Shown here one piece after another: positions 32,646 to 41,609 of a DNA stretch of 64,000 bases. The first letter of the stretch is position 1; each line of letters begins with the position of its first letter. Origin of the DNA: Anaerolineae bacterium (GTDB taxonomy: Bacteria; Chloroflexota; Anaerolineae; Aggregatilineales; J027); NCBI GenBank assembly GCA_021463865.1, contig JAJTXY010000011.1, forward strand, positions 65,761 to 129,760. Direction: 5' to 3'. Position numbers and translations under genes: made by a program. The notes beneath the pieces were generated by a model that was not told where the DNA came from, did not search any database, and was given only the letters and a program-made list of their open reading frames with translations.

Positions 32646-32676
32646 TTGACTTCAAGTGTGCTTGAAGGCTTAAGCT
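32646..32676 (+). promoter_or_regulatory. MerR-family operator/promoter
   Basis: TTGACT, a 19-base spacer and TAAGCT. The spacer carries the perfect inverted repeat CTTCAAG-TGTG-CTTGAAG. An over-long 19-bp spacer filled by a dyad is the hallmark of promoters activated by MerR-type regulators. It lies 33 bases upstream of the small Cys-Cys protein gene. Confidence 0.85.
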
Positions 32677-32708
32677 ATTGGTTATAACATCAGTTCAAGG
32701 AGATGACC

Positions 32709-33023
32709 ATGCAAGAAACAGTATTCGCCTGCAACATGAACGCCATTAGCCCTGAACAACGTCCGGCGCATCAGCAGCTTGCCGAGCAGTTGTTTACGTC
32801 TAAGCGTGCCGTCTATGAAATATCCAATGGCTATCGTTTTGAATTTTCAGCGGAATTGCTTATCCCGCTGGCGCAGTTTGTCTCATTAGAGCACCTGTGC
32901 TGCCCATTCTTCGATTTCGCCATTCAGGTCAACGCGAATTCGGACACGCTTTCCCTTCAATTGACGGGAACAGAGGGCGTCAAGGCGTTTATTCGGGCGG
33001 AGTTTGGTGAACTGTTGAATTAA
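32709..33023 (+). CDS. Small CCPF-motif protein under MerR-type control
   Basis: A 104-residue cytosolic protein. The key motif is SLEHLCCPFFDFAIQV (about 58-73): a vicinal Cys pair followed by P-F-x-x-F. Small proteins with a similar E-x-x-CCPF-x-F motif occur beside MerR-type metal-response genes, although their role is unsettled. A further cysteine is at FACNMN near the N-terminus. AGGAG lies six bases before the ATG at 32709; the ATG at 32703 overlaps the ribosome-binding site. The MerR-type promoter upstream suggests induction by a metal or thiol-reactive compound. Confidence 0.72.
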   Translation: MQETVFACNMNAISPEQRPAHQQLAEQLFTSKRAVYEISNGYRFEFSAELLIPLAQFVSLEHLCCPFFDFAIQVNANSDTLSLQLTGTEGVKAFIRAEFGELLN

Positions 33024-33029
33024 AACAAA

Positions 33030-33057
33030 AGGCGAGTGGTTGACTCGCCTGTTTTTG
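33030..33057. terminator. Bidirectional terminator
   Basis: AGGCGAGT / ACTCGCCT with a 5-base loop. T-rich sequence follows on both strands (GTTTTTG on plus, TTTTGTTTT on minus), so it serves the CCPF gene and the convergent transporter operon. Confidence 0.85.
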
Positions 33058-33061
33058 TTGA

Positions 33062-34177
33062 CTAGAAGCCCAAAACACCAAAAATGAGCCATGCCACCAG
33101 CAGCGCGAGGGCCGTATTAAATACTGTCGCCCCCATAAACACACCCACCGGACGCCAGCCCATCTCTTTGATGCTGGATACATGGAAATCGAGACCAATT
33201 GCCACAAACGCCAGCGCAAAAATCCACTTATTGGCGCTGTTAAGTTCTTTCACAATCTCTGGTGAAAACGCATCGGCTGAGACCAAAATAGACACCAACA
33301 CAAAGCCGATCACAAATTTGGGGAAACGCTGCCAGATCATGCTGACACTGGGTTTTTGAGCACCCTCTTTGTTCTTTTCCACCACCGTCGCAAAATAGAG
33401 GGCTAGCGCAAACGCCACAAACCCGATCATGACGTTTTGGCCCAGTTTGACAATTGCAGCGACTTCCTGAGCTTCATCACTGAAAATCGTCCCTGCCCCC
33501 ACCACAGCAGCAGTGGTATCAATATTGCCGCCAAACCACGCCCCTGCCACGTTATCGGATAATCCAATTGAATGAGCCAGCGGCGGCATCAACACCATCA
33601 TAGGTAGAGCGACAATAATCACCAGTGCTGAGACATAGGTGACTTCTTCCTTACGCGCCAATACCGCCCCTGCCGCCGCAATCGCCGCCGACACGCCGCA
33701 GATCGAGACCGCCGAAGCCATGACCGCCCGCAAGGTCGGATTTAGCTTTAATTTGCCGCCGAGCCACCAGCTAAATAGAAACACGGAAGCAACCATAATT
33801 AGGGCTTGAATCAACCCGCCTGTACCCGTTGTTACCAAGTCATCAAGGCTGATACGTGCCCCCAAAATGACCAATCCGACCTTCAAAAATAGCTCGGTGC
33901 GGATGGCAGGTTTGATATGATGATAGAGATTTGTTACCCGCAGTAGGCCATTCGCAATCAAGCCAATCACCACCGCTGTCAGGGGATATTCAAGGGGGTT
34001 TTGCGGGACATCATGCTCTTTAAAGGTGAATGCGATCCAATCATCGAGTTCCGCCACCAGCACCGTCAATAGGAGAAGCAATACAGCACCAGCAAATAAA
34101 CCGCCCCATTTGACGGCAACCGCATTTGATTCTTTCTGCACCGGGCTACTTTTTACCGCTGCTTGATTAACTGCCAT
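33062..34177 (-). CDS. YeiH/UPF0324-family putative membrane transporter
   Basis: Integral membrane protein of 371 residues with about ten helices. Family signatures include LGARISLDDLV after LKVGLVIL, SAVSICGVSAAIAAAGAV, GAWFGGNIDTTAAVVGAG and FVAIGLDF near the C-terminus. The family is annotated as putative sulfate exporter, but transport has not been firmly shown. The ATG at 34177 has AGGGGGAA upstream. It is the last gene of a minus-strand run. The 149-residue membrane protein 12 bases upstream may be a partner. Confidence 0.85.
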   Translation of the reverse strand: MAVNQAAVKSSPVQKESNAVAVKWGGLFAGAVLLLLLTVLVAELDDWIAFTFKEHDVPQNPLEYPLTAVVIGLIANGLLRVTNLYHHIKPAIRTELFLKVGLVILGARISLDDLVTTGTGGLIQALIMVASVFLFSWWLGGKLKLNPTLRAVMASAVSICGVSAAIAAAGAVLARKEEVTYVSALVIIVALPMMVLMPPLAHSIGLSDNVAGAWFGGNIDTTAAVVGAGTIFSDEAQEVAAIVKLGQNVMIGFVAFALALYFATVVEKNKEGAQKPSVSMIWQRFPKFVIGFVLVSILVSADAFSPEIVKELNSANKWIFALAFVAIGLDFHVSSIKEMGWRPVGVFMGATVFNTALALLVAWLIFGVLGF

Positions 34178-34189
34178 TTCAAATTCCCC

Positions 34190-34639
34190 CTATTTCGATT
34201 CCGTAAATAAGCCAAAAATGGGCCAGCGAATCGCCAAATCAGTTTGATAGGTCAGTACAACTTTTGCATCGCAGTTGTTGAGCAAGCTGATATAGGCTTT
34301 ATCCGCATCTTCGCGCGTGGTTGTATCTACCACCTCGGCCAGTGGGAGAATCTGTCCATCCCGACATTCATAGGCATAGGTTTTGCCCGACTCAAGGTTG
34401 GTATACGGAGCAGCAATCTTGAATTTCTCCCCCCCAACCGTCGCCGTAATCTTCCAATCATCCCGTGCTAAAACTTCTAGGCCCGTGCTTTCACCAGCGG
34501 CAGTGGTGAGTTTGGCGGTTTGTGGGCCGGGGCCAAGCACACCAACCCCAACGATCAATACAATGATTAGCCCCACAATAGTCGCTAACCAATCTTCAGA
34601 TAACTTAAACGATGATGGCTTCGATTGATGTTCTGCCAT
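34190..34639 (-). CDS. Single-pass membrane protein preceding the YeiH-type gene
   Basis: A 149-residue protein with one N-terminal membrane helix (WLATIVGLIIVLIVGVGVLG) and an outside domain of about 110 residues (YTNLESGKTYAYECRDGQI, YISLLNNCDAKVVLTYQ) with two cysteines that could pair. No family was recognised. Its 12-base spacing to the transporter gene suggests a subunit or accessory protein of that transporter. Confidence 0.7.
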   Translation of the reverse strand: MAEHQSKPSSFKLSEDWLATIVGLIIVLIVGVGVLGPGPQTAKLTTAAGESTGLEVLARDDWKITATVGGEKFKIAAPYTNLESGKTYAYECRDGQILPLAEVVDTTTREDADKAYISLLNNCDAKVVLTYQTDLAIRWPIFGLFTESK

Positions 34640-34681
34640 TGAGTTTTCCTCCCTCGGTACTAAAAACGAAAATCACATTGG

Positions 34682-35158
34682 TCACTGATCTGCCAGTGAC
34701 AAAATGAGCGCCCAATAGATGTTAAAAATGACCCACGCCAGCAACCGAAATTCGATCCCCGTAAACCCATTTGCGGTTGCGCTGACTAAATCGTTGACAA
34801 AACGTTCCTGATTGCGGAAAAAATCTACCGACAGCAAAGTAATCGCTGGCCCAGCCACAATCAAATGCCCGGTGGCGGCCATCAATACGGCATCGCGCCG
34901 ATTATTGACCACACTCCACACGCCGCTAAAAAACAGATAGGCCCCCAAGCCCAACAACATCGCCGAGGCAATCATCAATAAGAGGGTCGCTGTCGGATCG
35001 GCATCGTCTAGCAGGCCACCAAATTGGGTGGAAAAAATCCATACCGCCAGCCCTGTGCAAACACCCACCATAGGCCCGCCTAAAAGAACGGCGTAAATCT
35101 TAATCCAAAGCGGCCATTGTGTCTGTGACACAAGTCTCATGTGTGTTGATTCGGTCAA
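34682..35158 (-). CDS. Four-helix membrane protein
   Basis: A 158-residue protein with about four membrane helices (VLLGGPMVGVCTGLAVWIFS, LLLMIASAMLLGLGAYLFF, AATGHLIVAGPAITLLS, LLAWVIFNIYWALILSL). No known family. A TTG start at 35158 has GAGGCGGG seven bases upstream; an ATG at 35140 (MRLVSQTQW) is the alternative. It lies between a FemAB-like gene and the transporter pair on one transcript. Confidence 0.65.
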   Translation of the reverse strand: MTESTHMRLVSQTQWPLWIKIYAVLLGGPMVGVCTGLAVWIFSTQFGGLLDDADPTATLLLMIASAMLLGLGAYLFFSGVWSVVNNRRDAVLMAATGHLIVAGPAITLLSVDFFRNQERFVNDLVSATANGFTGIEFRLLAWVIFNIYWALILSLADQ

Positions 35159-35167
35159 TTACCCGCC

Positions 35168-36283
35168 TCATTCCATTGGTTGACTGCGATTGGTGGCTGA
35201 CCACCGCCGCAAAAACCCAATAATACGTGGAACAGCTTGTTCATAGGCCCAATATAGCGGGGGATAGGGGATGCTGTCCCATGCGCCGATATGCCGCGTA
35301 ATCGTTCCCCCGAACCCCTCTTTAAACCGATAGACCCCCCACATCGGGTCGGCTTCAGTAAATTCATTCGGCGCTCCCCACCAATCATAAACCGTGCAGC
35401 CTTGAGCTTTGGCCCAGCGGATCGCGGCCCATTGCAGGGCATAGGTCGGCTGCAAATCGCGGCTTTCGTTGGACGACATGCCATAGAAATACCATGCTGT
35501 TTGTGAAAATCTGAACACAATAACCCCAGCCAGTGCTTTTCGTTCCGCCTCAGCCATAAATACCTGTGCAAAACCAGCAGCCAGCATGGTCTTCCACAAA
35601 TCAAGATAATAGTCATAGGGACGTGTGGTAAAATCCTGCCGTTGGCCCGTTACCGCATAGATTTCATACAATGTGCGTAAATCGGCTTCGTCGCTGGTCG
35701 TTCGCACTGTCACCCCGCCTTTTTCGGCAAGGCGAATTTTGCGCCGCGTGGATTGATTCATCCCCGCCAGTAGCTCATCTTCTGTGCGTGTCAAATCGAG
35801 CAACATGGTATTGCGGAACTGCACTTGGCTGGCGCTAAAACGCCATTTCTTTTGCTGTAAATAATTCTGGATCGCCTGTCCCCGTGCATCAGGAATATTG
35901 GGATGTTCCGGGGTGGTATCGTCGGGGAGACCTGTTGCGGAGACGACATCTGGGTCAATTTTCAGCCAGACAGCCAAACGTTTGCGGGCCAACCCCTGCA
36001 AGTGTTCCAATACAGGTGCGATAGTCGTCAATTCAAAGTCGCGGAAGATTGGCCCTTTGGGAACATAGAGAACTTGCAGCGGGCCGATACGACGGGTGAG
36101 CAAACTCGCCCCCGCCACCAATTCGCCTGCTTTGTTGTGATAAAAAATACGTTCAGGGGTCCAGCCAGTCGTGCGATGTTTAAACTCCCCCCATTCCCAT
36201 GATTGTAAAATGTGGGCGTTGGGTAGCGTTTGCAGGCGCGTATTCCACTCCTGCGGGTCAGTAATCCATGTCGGGGTTATCAT
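35168..36283 (-). CDS. FemAB/FemX-like peptidyltransferase (GNAT-fold)
   Basis: A 371-residue protein with two GNAT-type halves like the Fem enzymes that add amino acids to peptidoglycan precursors. Features are WITDPQEWNTRLQTLP, ILQSWEWGEFKHRTTGW (the family's conserved Q-xx-W-xx-K segment), MNQSTRRKIRLAEKGGV at the start of the second half, and WYFYGMSSNESRDLQPTYAL followed by YDWWGA. It probably acts on cell-wall precursors or another acceptor. The ATG at 36283 overlaps the stop of the upstream gene (ATGA), which fixes the start and shows coupling; longer upstream readings run into that gene. Confidence 0.82.
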   Translation of the reverse strand: MITPTWITDPQEWNTRLQTLPNAHILQSWEWGEFKHRTTGWTPERIFYHNKAGELVAGASLLTRRIGPLQVLYVPKGPIFRDFELTTIAPVLEHLQGLARKRLAVWLKIDPDVVSATGLPDDTTPEHPNIPDARGQAIQNYLQQKKWRFSASQVQFRNTMLLDLTRTEDELLAGMNQSTRRKIRLAEKGGVTVRTTSDEADLRTLYEIYAVTGQRQDFTTRPYDYYLDLWKTMLAAGFAQVFMAEAERKALAGVIVFRFSQTAWYFYGMSSNESRDLQPTYALQWAAIRWAKAQGCTVYDWWGAPNEFTEADPMWGVYRFKEGFGGTITRHIGAWDSIPYPPLYWAYEQAVPRIIGFLRRWSATNRSQPME

Positions 36284-36870
36284 GTTGAATAGGTTACACC
36301 ACCACATGAGCAAGTTGGTTTCAAAATCGGCGGCAGGGACATCGTGGTTGGCCCAATCCCACATACCATCCCAACAACAGTATCCGTTTTATCCAACACC
36401 GCGATTCGACCCCAAGGGGCACGGCCCGCCAATATTTCGGCCTGCACATCATCTACCTCATCCCGAAATATCGTGGGGGCACAGGCGAAATAGGCATGTT
36501 CGGAGAGACTTTCGTTTAATACATGCGGGGCGATTTTGCGTAGATAGTCGCGTACATCCAGTGCATAGGGTCGGCGCGGTTGATGGCCCAGAATCCGATA
36601 GCGCAGAGGATTAATCAGCAACCACACTTCTTCGCGTCGTTCCCATCCGCCATCATACCACTGTGCCCGCAGGCCCAACATATCCATCAAGAACCAATTC
36701 AGCGCCGTCACCCCTACCCGCATCAAAGGGGCTTCCCGTCCAAAATCAACTAACGGGGTTGCTCGTGGGTCACACGTCAACAGTTCAAACCAATCATTGA
36801 GCGTGGCCCATCCGGGAATGGCAGCGATACGATTGAGAGGCCGTTCAAGCAAACGATTGGTAATGGGCAT
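36280..36870 (-). CDS. Hypothetical protein between uvrC and the FemAB-like gene
   Basis: A 196-residue soluble protein of mixed alpha/beta character (VTALNWFLMDMLGLRAQWYDGG, GRIAVLDKTDTVVGMVCGIG), ending in a Cys-containing tail (PTCSCGGVTYST). No motif or family was recognised. It starts four bases after the uvrC stop codon and overlaps the next gene by four bases, so it belongs to a tightly packed operon. Confidence 0.68.
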   Translation of the reverse strand: MPITNRLLERPLNRIAAIPGWATLNDWFELLTCDPRATPLVDFGREAPLMRVGVTALNWFLMDMLGLRAQWYDGGWERREEVWLLINPLRYRILGHQPRRPYALDVRDYLRKIAPHVLNESLSEHAYFACAPTIFRDEVDDVQAEILAGRAPWGRIAVLDKTDTVVGMVCGIGPTTMSLPPILKPTCSCGGVTYST

Positions 36871-36874
36871 AGTC

Positions 36875-38770
36875 CTAATCCAGTGTCGCCTTGATTTGTT
36901 CTGCCAATTTAGCGGTAATGCCTGCCACCGCTATGAGTTCTTCGATACTCGCCCCGCGTATGGCTTCAATATCATTGTTAAAGGCTTTGAGCAGAGCCTT
37001 GCGTTTCGATGGCCCAATCCCCGGCACAGCCTCCAAGCGGCTCATGACGCCCTTACGCTGCCGTTGCGTGCGATGGGCAGTAATGGCAAAGCGATGGGCC
37101 TCGTCCCGAATCCGCTGCAACAAATACAGCCCCTCACTCTTGCGCGGCAAAATAATCGGCTCGGCTTGGTCAGGTAGATAAACTTCCTCAAACCGCTTGG
37201 CAAGGCCAATCACCGGAATATGCTCGATTAACTCAAATTCCTTGAGTACCTCCACTGCTACCCCCAACTGCCCCTTGCCGCCATCAATAATCAGCAAATC
37301 GGGCAGCAAGCGCCATGTCTCATCTTTGTCCACTTTACCGGGGGTAAGGGCTTCCGGATTTTCCACCGACTCGATATAGCGTTTAAAGCGGCGGGTCAGT
37401 GTCTCCCGCATAGATTGATAATCGTCCGGCCCTTCATGCGCAATCGTGCGGATATTAAATTTGCGATACTCACTTTTTTGCGGCGTGCCCTGTACAAATA
37501 CCACCCTGCTCGCTACGGTATTGGTGCCTTGCAGTGTACTGATGTCATAACACTCCATGCGGGTCGGCGGATTTTCCAATTTCAGGGCCTCTTGCAATTC
37601 ACGCAATCCAGCCTCTTGTTTAATCGTATCTTTGGCTTGGCGGATTTGGAATATATTGAGTTGTTCGGCAGCTGTTTCGGACGCCTGTTTGACCAACGCC
37701 TTTTTCTCACCCCGCTGCGGCACTTTTAATGAAACCTTCCCCCGCCCGTTGCGCTTTTCACTCAGCCATTTTTCCAGTGTCGGGGTGTCCGGCACCTCAA
37801 CAGGCAAGAAAATCTCCGGCGGAATCTCATAGGCCTCTTCATAATATTGGATCAGGAAACTGGCGATAATTTCCGGCGTTTCTTCATCTTCAATATTCAC
37901 CAGCGGGAAAGTCTCGCTACCGACCATATTGCCGGAGCGAATGGCAAACAGGGCCATCATCGCCACGCCCATGTCATCTTGGGCAATACCAATGACATCC
38001 TGATCGGCCCCATAATCGGCGATACGATATTGAAAATTCGTCACCCGTTCAATCGCCTGAATCCGATCCCGCAGCACCGCCGCCCGTTCAAAATTCAGAT
38101 TTTCCGCTGCCCCCTCCATTTGCGTTTGTAATTCTTTCAAGACATCCTGCGCCTTGCCTTCCAACACCCGGATCAAGCCATTGATGGATTCACGGTATTC
38201 GGCTTGATTTTGTGCCCCGATACATGGCCCGCCGCACATTTTGATGTCGTAATACAAGCAGGCCCGCGCGTCATTCCCGGTAATTTCACGGTCACACGTC
38301 AGATAGGGGAAGGCTTTTCGCAAGGCATCCAACATCAGGCGAATGGCATAGCTGCTGGAATATGGCCCAAAATAGCGATTCCCATCTTTTCGATTGACCT
38401 GTCGGGTTGTCAGCACTTTCGGGAAGGCGTCACGGGTGCGAATCATGATATATGGATAGCGTTTATCATCTTTCCAGATGACATTATAGCGCGGCTTGTG
38501 ATGGCGAATCAGTTGCGCCTCGGCGGTCAGTGCGGCGACTTCATCTTCCAACACAATAATTTTGATGTCCACCACCCGTTCACGAATGCGCTGCACTTTG
38601 GTCTGCACATTGCCGGGTTGAAAATAGGAGCGTACTCGATTCCGCAGATTTTTGGCCTTGCCAATGTAAATAATCGTGCCCTTTCGATCAAACATTTGAT
38701 AAACGCCGGGGCTGGTTGGCAGGTTATTGAGAATCTCTTGGATGTTTTCAGGTGGGGTATAGCTGCTCAT
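36875..38770 (-). CDS. uvrC: Excinuclease ABC subunit C
   Basis: Dual-incision endonuclease of nucleotide excision repair, acting with UvrA and UvrB. The 631 residues are in the usual order. The GIY-YIG nuclease domain has SPGVYQMFDRKGTIIYIGKAKNLRNRVRSYF (about 20-50). A Cys-containing region follows (ARACLYYDIKMCGGPC). The UVR motif binds UvrB (about 205-240), then the RNase H-like domain with YDISTLQGTNTVASRVVF and LLIDGGKGQL, and a C-terminal helix-hairpin-helix pair (LEAVPGIGPSKRKALL, IAVAGITAKLAEQI). It starts an apparent operon that runs to 33062. Confidence 0.95.
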   Translation of the reverse strand: MSSYTPPENIQEILNNLPTSPGVYQMFDRKGTIIYIGKAKNLRNRVRSYFQPGNVQTKVQRIRERVVDIKIIVLEDEVAALTAEAQLIRHHKPRYNVIWKDDKRYPYIMIRTRDAFPKVLTTRQVNRKDGNRYFGPYSSSYAIRLMLDALRKAFPYLTCDREITGNDARACLYYDIKMCGGPCIGAQNQAEYRESINGLIRVLEGKAQDVLKELQTQMEGAAENLNFERAAVLRDRIQAIERVTNFQYRIADYGADQDVIGIAQDDMGVAMMALFAIRSGNMVGSETFPLVNIEDEETPEIIASFLIQYYEEAYEIPPEIFLPVEVPDTPTLEKWLSEKRNGRGKVSLKVPQRGEKKALVKQASETAAEQLNIFQIRQAKDTIKQEAGLRELQEALKLENPPTRMECYDISTLQGTNTVASRVVFVQGTPQKSEYRKFNIRTIAHEGPDDYQSMRETLTRRFKRYIESVENPEALTPGKVDKDETWRLLPDLLIIDGGKGQLGVAVEVLKEFELIEHIPVIGLAKRFEEVYLPDQAEPIILPRKSEGLYLLQRIRDEAHRFAITAHRTQRQRKGVMSRLEAVPGIGPSKRKALLKAFNNDIEAIRGASIEELIAVAGITAKLAEQIKATLD

Positions 38771-38791
38771 AGGTCAGGCTCTCTACGATGC

Positions 38792-39952
38792 TTATTTCAA
38801 GACTTTCTCGTAAATGCGATAGCGGCGATCCACGTAGGCTTGATAATTGCGGGTCATGATGTTGACATCTTCGTTATCTTCCAAAACCCACCCGCCCTCA
38901 TAGAAGGAGTATTTGGTTTTATGCACCATGCTAAAGAGGTGCAGTAAGATCGCGCCATCTACCCCAATTCCGCGATACTCTTCTTTCACGCCCATTAACG
39001 GAGTACGGGCCTCGGTAATCACGGGGCGAATTTTCCAATGCCACAGGATTTTCAACAGGCTCACAATTTCCGGCACACCCGGACGCGGATAGGCTTTGTG
39101 AATTGGCTGGTTCATATTTGGCACAGCGAGGACAAATCCGGCTGGGTTGCCTTTCACAAACGCAAAAAATGTGATTTCCGGGACGTAGAACTGTTTCAAA
39201 TCCCGAATCAGCGCATCCAGTTCGCGTTTGGTCAGCGGCACAAACCCCCAATTATCCTTCCATGCTGTGTTGTATAACTCATAGATAATCTGGAAATCCT
39301 CTTTAATCGTTTTCCGATTTCCGGCCCGCACGGTAATGCCACGCCGCTGGTTGTTCTTTTCTACTACCCGCACCAAGCGTTCGGGGATGATGCCGCCTTC
39401 CAATCCTAATGTGGCCTTGTTGCCCGCCCACGTGATGACATCTTTGGCTTTGACATACCCGGCCTGCTCATAATGCTGTGGGTAGTAGGCCATGTTATAA
39501 GGCATCAGAATCATTGGCATCCGGTCATAAGAATCCAACAGCACCCCAATCTCGCCATTAAGGTTGAAGTTGACCGGGCCACGAATCGCGTCATAACCCT
39601 TACCTTTGATATAGTCCTCTGCCGCTGTTAAAAGTGCCTTCGAAACTGCGGGGTCGTCTATAAACTCAAACGCCCCAAACCAGCCGATATGTTCTTGCCA
39701 CGTTTCGTTGTGGCGGTGATTGATAAACGCGGCAATCGTCCCGGCGGGTGTGCCATCTTTATAGGCGACAAAAAAATCACCCTCCATATATTCCCACGAC
39801 GCATCATGTTCACGATCCAGCAGATGTTTCCGCACCGACTTCAGCGGCGGCACCCAATAGGGATTGTCTTTATACAGGGTCCACGGAAATTCAAAAAAAT
39901 CTTGGTAGTCCGATTTGTTTTCGACTTTACGAACAACGATGCTGCTCATCAT
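38792..39952 (-). CDS. GNAT-like acetyltransferase family protein
   Basis: A 386-residue soluble protein. Residues 1-~150 (DYQDFFEFPWTLYKDNPYWVPPL, GTIAAFINHRHN, GFFGAFEF-like GWFGAFEFIDD) and the second half (FFAFVKGNPAGFVLAVPNMNQ, GIGVDGAILLHLF) resemble a duplicated GNAT fold, as in YghO-like proteins. The acceptor is unknown. The ATG at 39952 is followed at once by a second ATG. It ends 21 bases before uvrC begins and may be co-transcribed with it. Confidence 0.78.
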   Translation of the reverse strand: MMSSIVVRKVENKSDYQDFFEFPWTLYKDNPYWVPPLKSVRKHLLDREHDASWEYMEGDFFVAYKDGTPAGTIAAFINHRHNETWQEHIGWFGAFEFIDDPAVSKALLTAAEDYIKGKGYDAIRGPVNFNLNGEIGVLLDSYDRMPMILMPYNMAYYPQHYEQAGYVKAKDVITWAGNKATLGLEGGIIPERLVRVVEKNNQRRGITVRAGNRKTIKEDFQIIYELYNTAWKDNWGFVPLTKRELDALIRDLKQFYVPEITFFAFVKGNPAGFVLAVPNMNQPIHKAYPRPGVPEIVSLLKILWHWKIRPVITEARTPLMGVKEEYRGIGVDGAILLHLFSMVHKTKYSFYEGGWVLEDNEDVNIMTRNYQAYVDRRYRIYEKVLK

Positions 39953-39966
39953 GAATTATGCTTTCT

Positions 39967-39992
39967 TAAAAGGGCGGCTTGAATGACCGCCC
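39967..39992 (-). terminator. Terminator of argF
   Basis: On the minus strand GGGCGG / CCGCCC with a 9-base loop, followed by TTTT. Confidence 0.75.
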
Positions 39993-40020
39993 ATATGCTT
40001 ATTTTTGCGGATTGAGTTAT

Positions 40021-40932
40021 CTAGCGCAGAAGTTGAACCAAAATCGCTTTTTGAGCGTGCAGGCGATTTTCGGCCTGTGGGAACAAGCGTGATTGTGGGC
40101 CATCCGCCACTGAATCGGTAATTTCCTCGCCTCGATGCGCGGGTAGACAGTGCATAACAATAGTATGCGATGGGGCCATTTGCAGCAGCGGATAATTGAC
40201 CTGATAGGGTGGGAAAATCTTGCGGCGTTGTTCGGTCTCTTCTTCCTGCCCCATGCTCGTCCATGTATCGGTATAAATCACATCGGCATTTCGCACCGCT
40301 TCTTGGGGATCGGTAATCAATTGCACGACTTCATAGCCCGCAATCCCACGCGCCTTCGCAATCACGTCTTGATCTAGCGAATATCCCTCCGGACTGCTGA
40401 CCACCATCTTAAACCCGAATTTCGCGGCGGCAATCAACAACGAGCGCGTCACGTTGTTGCTGTCCCCTAGATAGGCGACAGTCAGACCGCGCAGTTGCCC
40501 AAATTCCTCATAAATCGTCAGCACATCGGCCATTGCTTGGCAGGGATGATTGTAATCGCTTAGGCCGTTGATTATCGGCACAGGCGACCATTTGGCGAGT
40601 TCGGTGACATGCTCATGGGCAAATACACGCGCCATGACCCCATTGACATAGCCCCCCAACACACGGGCCACATCCGCAATGGATTCGCGCTTACCCAAGC
40701 CGATTTCGTTCGGGCTGATATACAAGGCATACCCCCCCAACTGCTGCATCCCCATCTCAAAACTGACGCGGGTACGCAGCGAGGGCTTCTGGAACACCAT
40801 CGCCAGCGATTTGCCTTGCAAAATTGGACGGTTGCCGCCCGTCCGAAATTCTTTTTTCAAAAAGACGGCCTCATCAATTAGCCGCATCAATTCTTCTGAT
40901 GACCAATCAGCCAAATCCAGAAAATGGCGCAT
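40021..40932 (-). CDS. argF: Ornithine carbamoyltransferase
   Basis: Transfers the carbamoyl group from carbamoyl phosphate to ornithine to form citrulline in arginine synthesis. The 303 residues equal the family length. The carbamoyl-phosphate loop SLRTR is at 51-55 (Leu in place of the more common Thr). [15 protein letters not shown] and the ornithine-binding [12 protein letters not shown] follow. The ATG at 40932 has GGGAGG nine bases upstream; an upstream reading to 40968 lacks homology. It appears to be a single-gene transcript with its own terminator. Confidence 0.94.
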   Translation of the reverse strand: MRHFLDLADWSSEELMRLIDEAVFLKKEFRTGGNRPILQGKSLAMVFQKPSLRTRVSFEMGMQQLGGYALYISPNEIGLGKRESIADVARVLGGYVNGVMARVFAHEHVTELAKWSPVPIINGLSDYNHPCQAMADVLTIYEEFGQLRGLTVAYLGDSNNVTRSLLIAAAKFGFKMVVSSPEGYSLDQDVIAKARGIAGYEVVQLITDPQEAVRNADVIYTDTWTSMGQEEETEQRRKIFPPYQVNYPLLQMAPSHTIVMHCLPAHRGEEITDSVADGPQSRLFPQAENRLHAQKAILVQLLR

Positions 40933-41062
40933 CGAAATTAACCTCCCACAAGGGGCAAAAAAGTACATAGGGCAACGATTTTAACACAATCTATCACCCC
41001 TTTGAATTCGGTGAATATGCTAAAATTTAAATTGCCCTAACTTTCACACAGGAGTCAATGAG

Positions 41063-41548
41063 ATGTTGCTCAATGAATATGTGGATTTTGTGCGGGGCAA
41101 GCTGTCCAAAGTCGGCTTTCATCAAATCGAAACCAGCCTTCCACGCACCGTGTTGTATCATCAGGTTGTACGTCCCAATCGCAAAATGCAAAACGAGATC
41201 TTTTGTTTTATCACGGCTCTGCGTGGCAACCTCACCCCGGAAGCCATTGAGCAGTACAGCCAACAAGCCTTTGAGTTCGCCAAACAGCACAAAAAAACTT
41301 CTCGCATCTCCACCCGTGCTACTGCTATTATTGCCTACCCCCTCATCATTACTGAAACTATCCCACCAGATGTGCTTAAATTCGTTACCAAGCAATACAA
41401 GCCCTCGCATTGGGGTAGCTATGAATTTCCGGTGGTGATGGAACTATCGACTCAAAAACTGCACTTCCGTAAATCCACCCCCATTTGGGGCGCGGCTTAT
41501 TTTGGCATGATTCGTAAGCAGGCTACCCAATATTTCGGCATTAAATAA
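41063..41548 (+). CDS. Hypothetical protein
   Basis: A 161-residue soluble alpha/beta protein with no cysteine-rich or membrane segment (VDFVRGKLSKVGFHQIETSLP, AIIAYPLIITETIPPDVLKF, STPIWGAAYFGMIRKQA). No family was recognised. AGGAG is eight bases before the ATG. It is isolated between the divergent argF gene and the convergent kinase gene. Confidence 0.68.
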   Translation: MLLNEYVDFVRGKLSKVGFHQIETSLPRTVLYHQVVRPNRKMQNEIFCFITALRGNLTPEAIEQYSQQAFEFAKQHKKTSRISTRATAIIAYPLIITETIPPDVLKFVTKQYKPSHWGSYEFPVVMELSTQKLHFRKSTPIWGAAYFGMIRKQATQYFGIK

Positions 41549-41550
41549 AC

Positions 41551-41578
41551 AAAAAGGCGAGAGTAGAACCCTCTCGCC
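41551..41578 (-). terminator. Terminator of the kinase gene
   Basis: GGCGAGAG / CTCTCGCC with a 7-base loop; on the minus strand TTTTTG follows. Confidence 0.85.
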
Positions 41579-41609
41579 CGATAGTCCATTCAGATGTTGT
41601 CATTCGCAG

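Noticed and set aside
35155-35616. A 153-residue minus-strand frame in another phase
   Set aside because: It lies within the FemAB-like gene, which has the family motifs and the coupled ATGA start.
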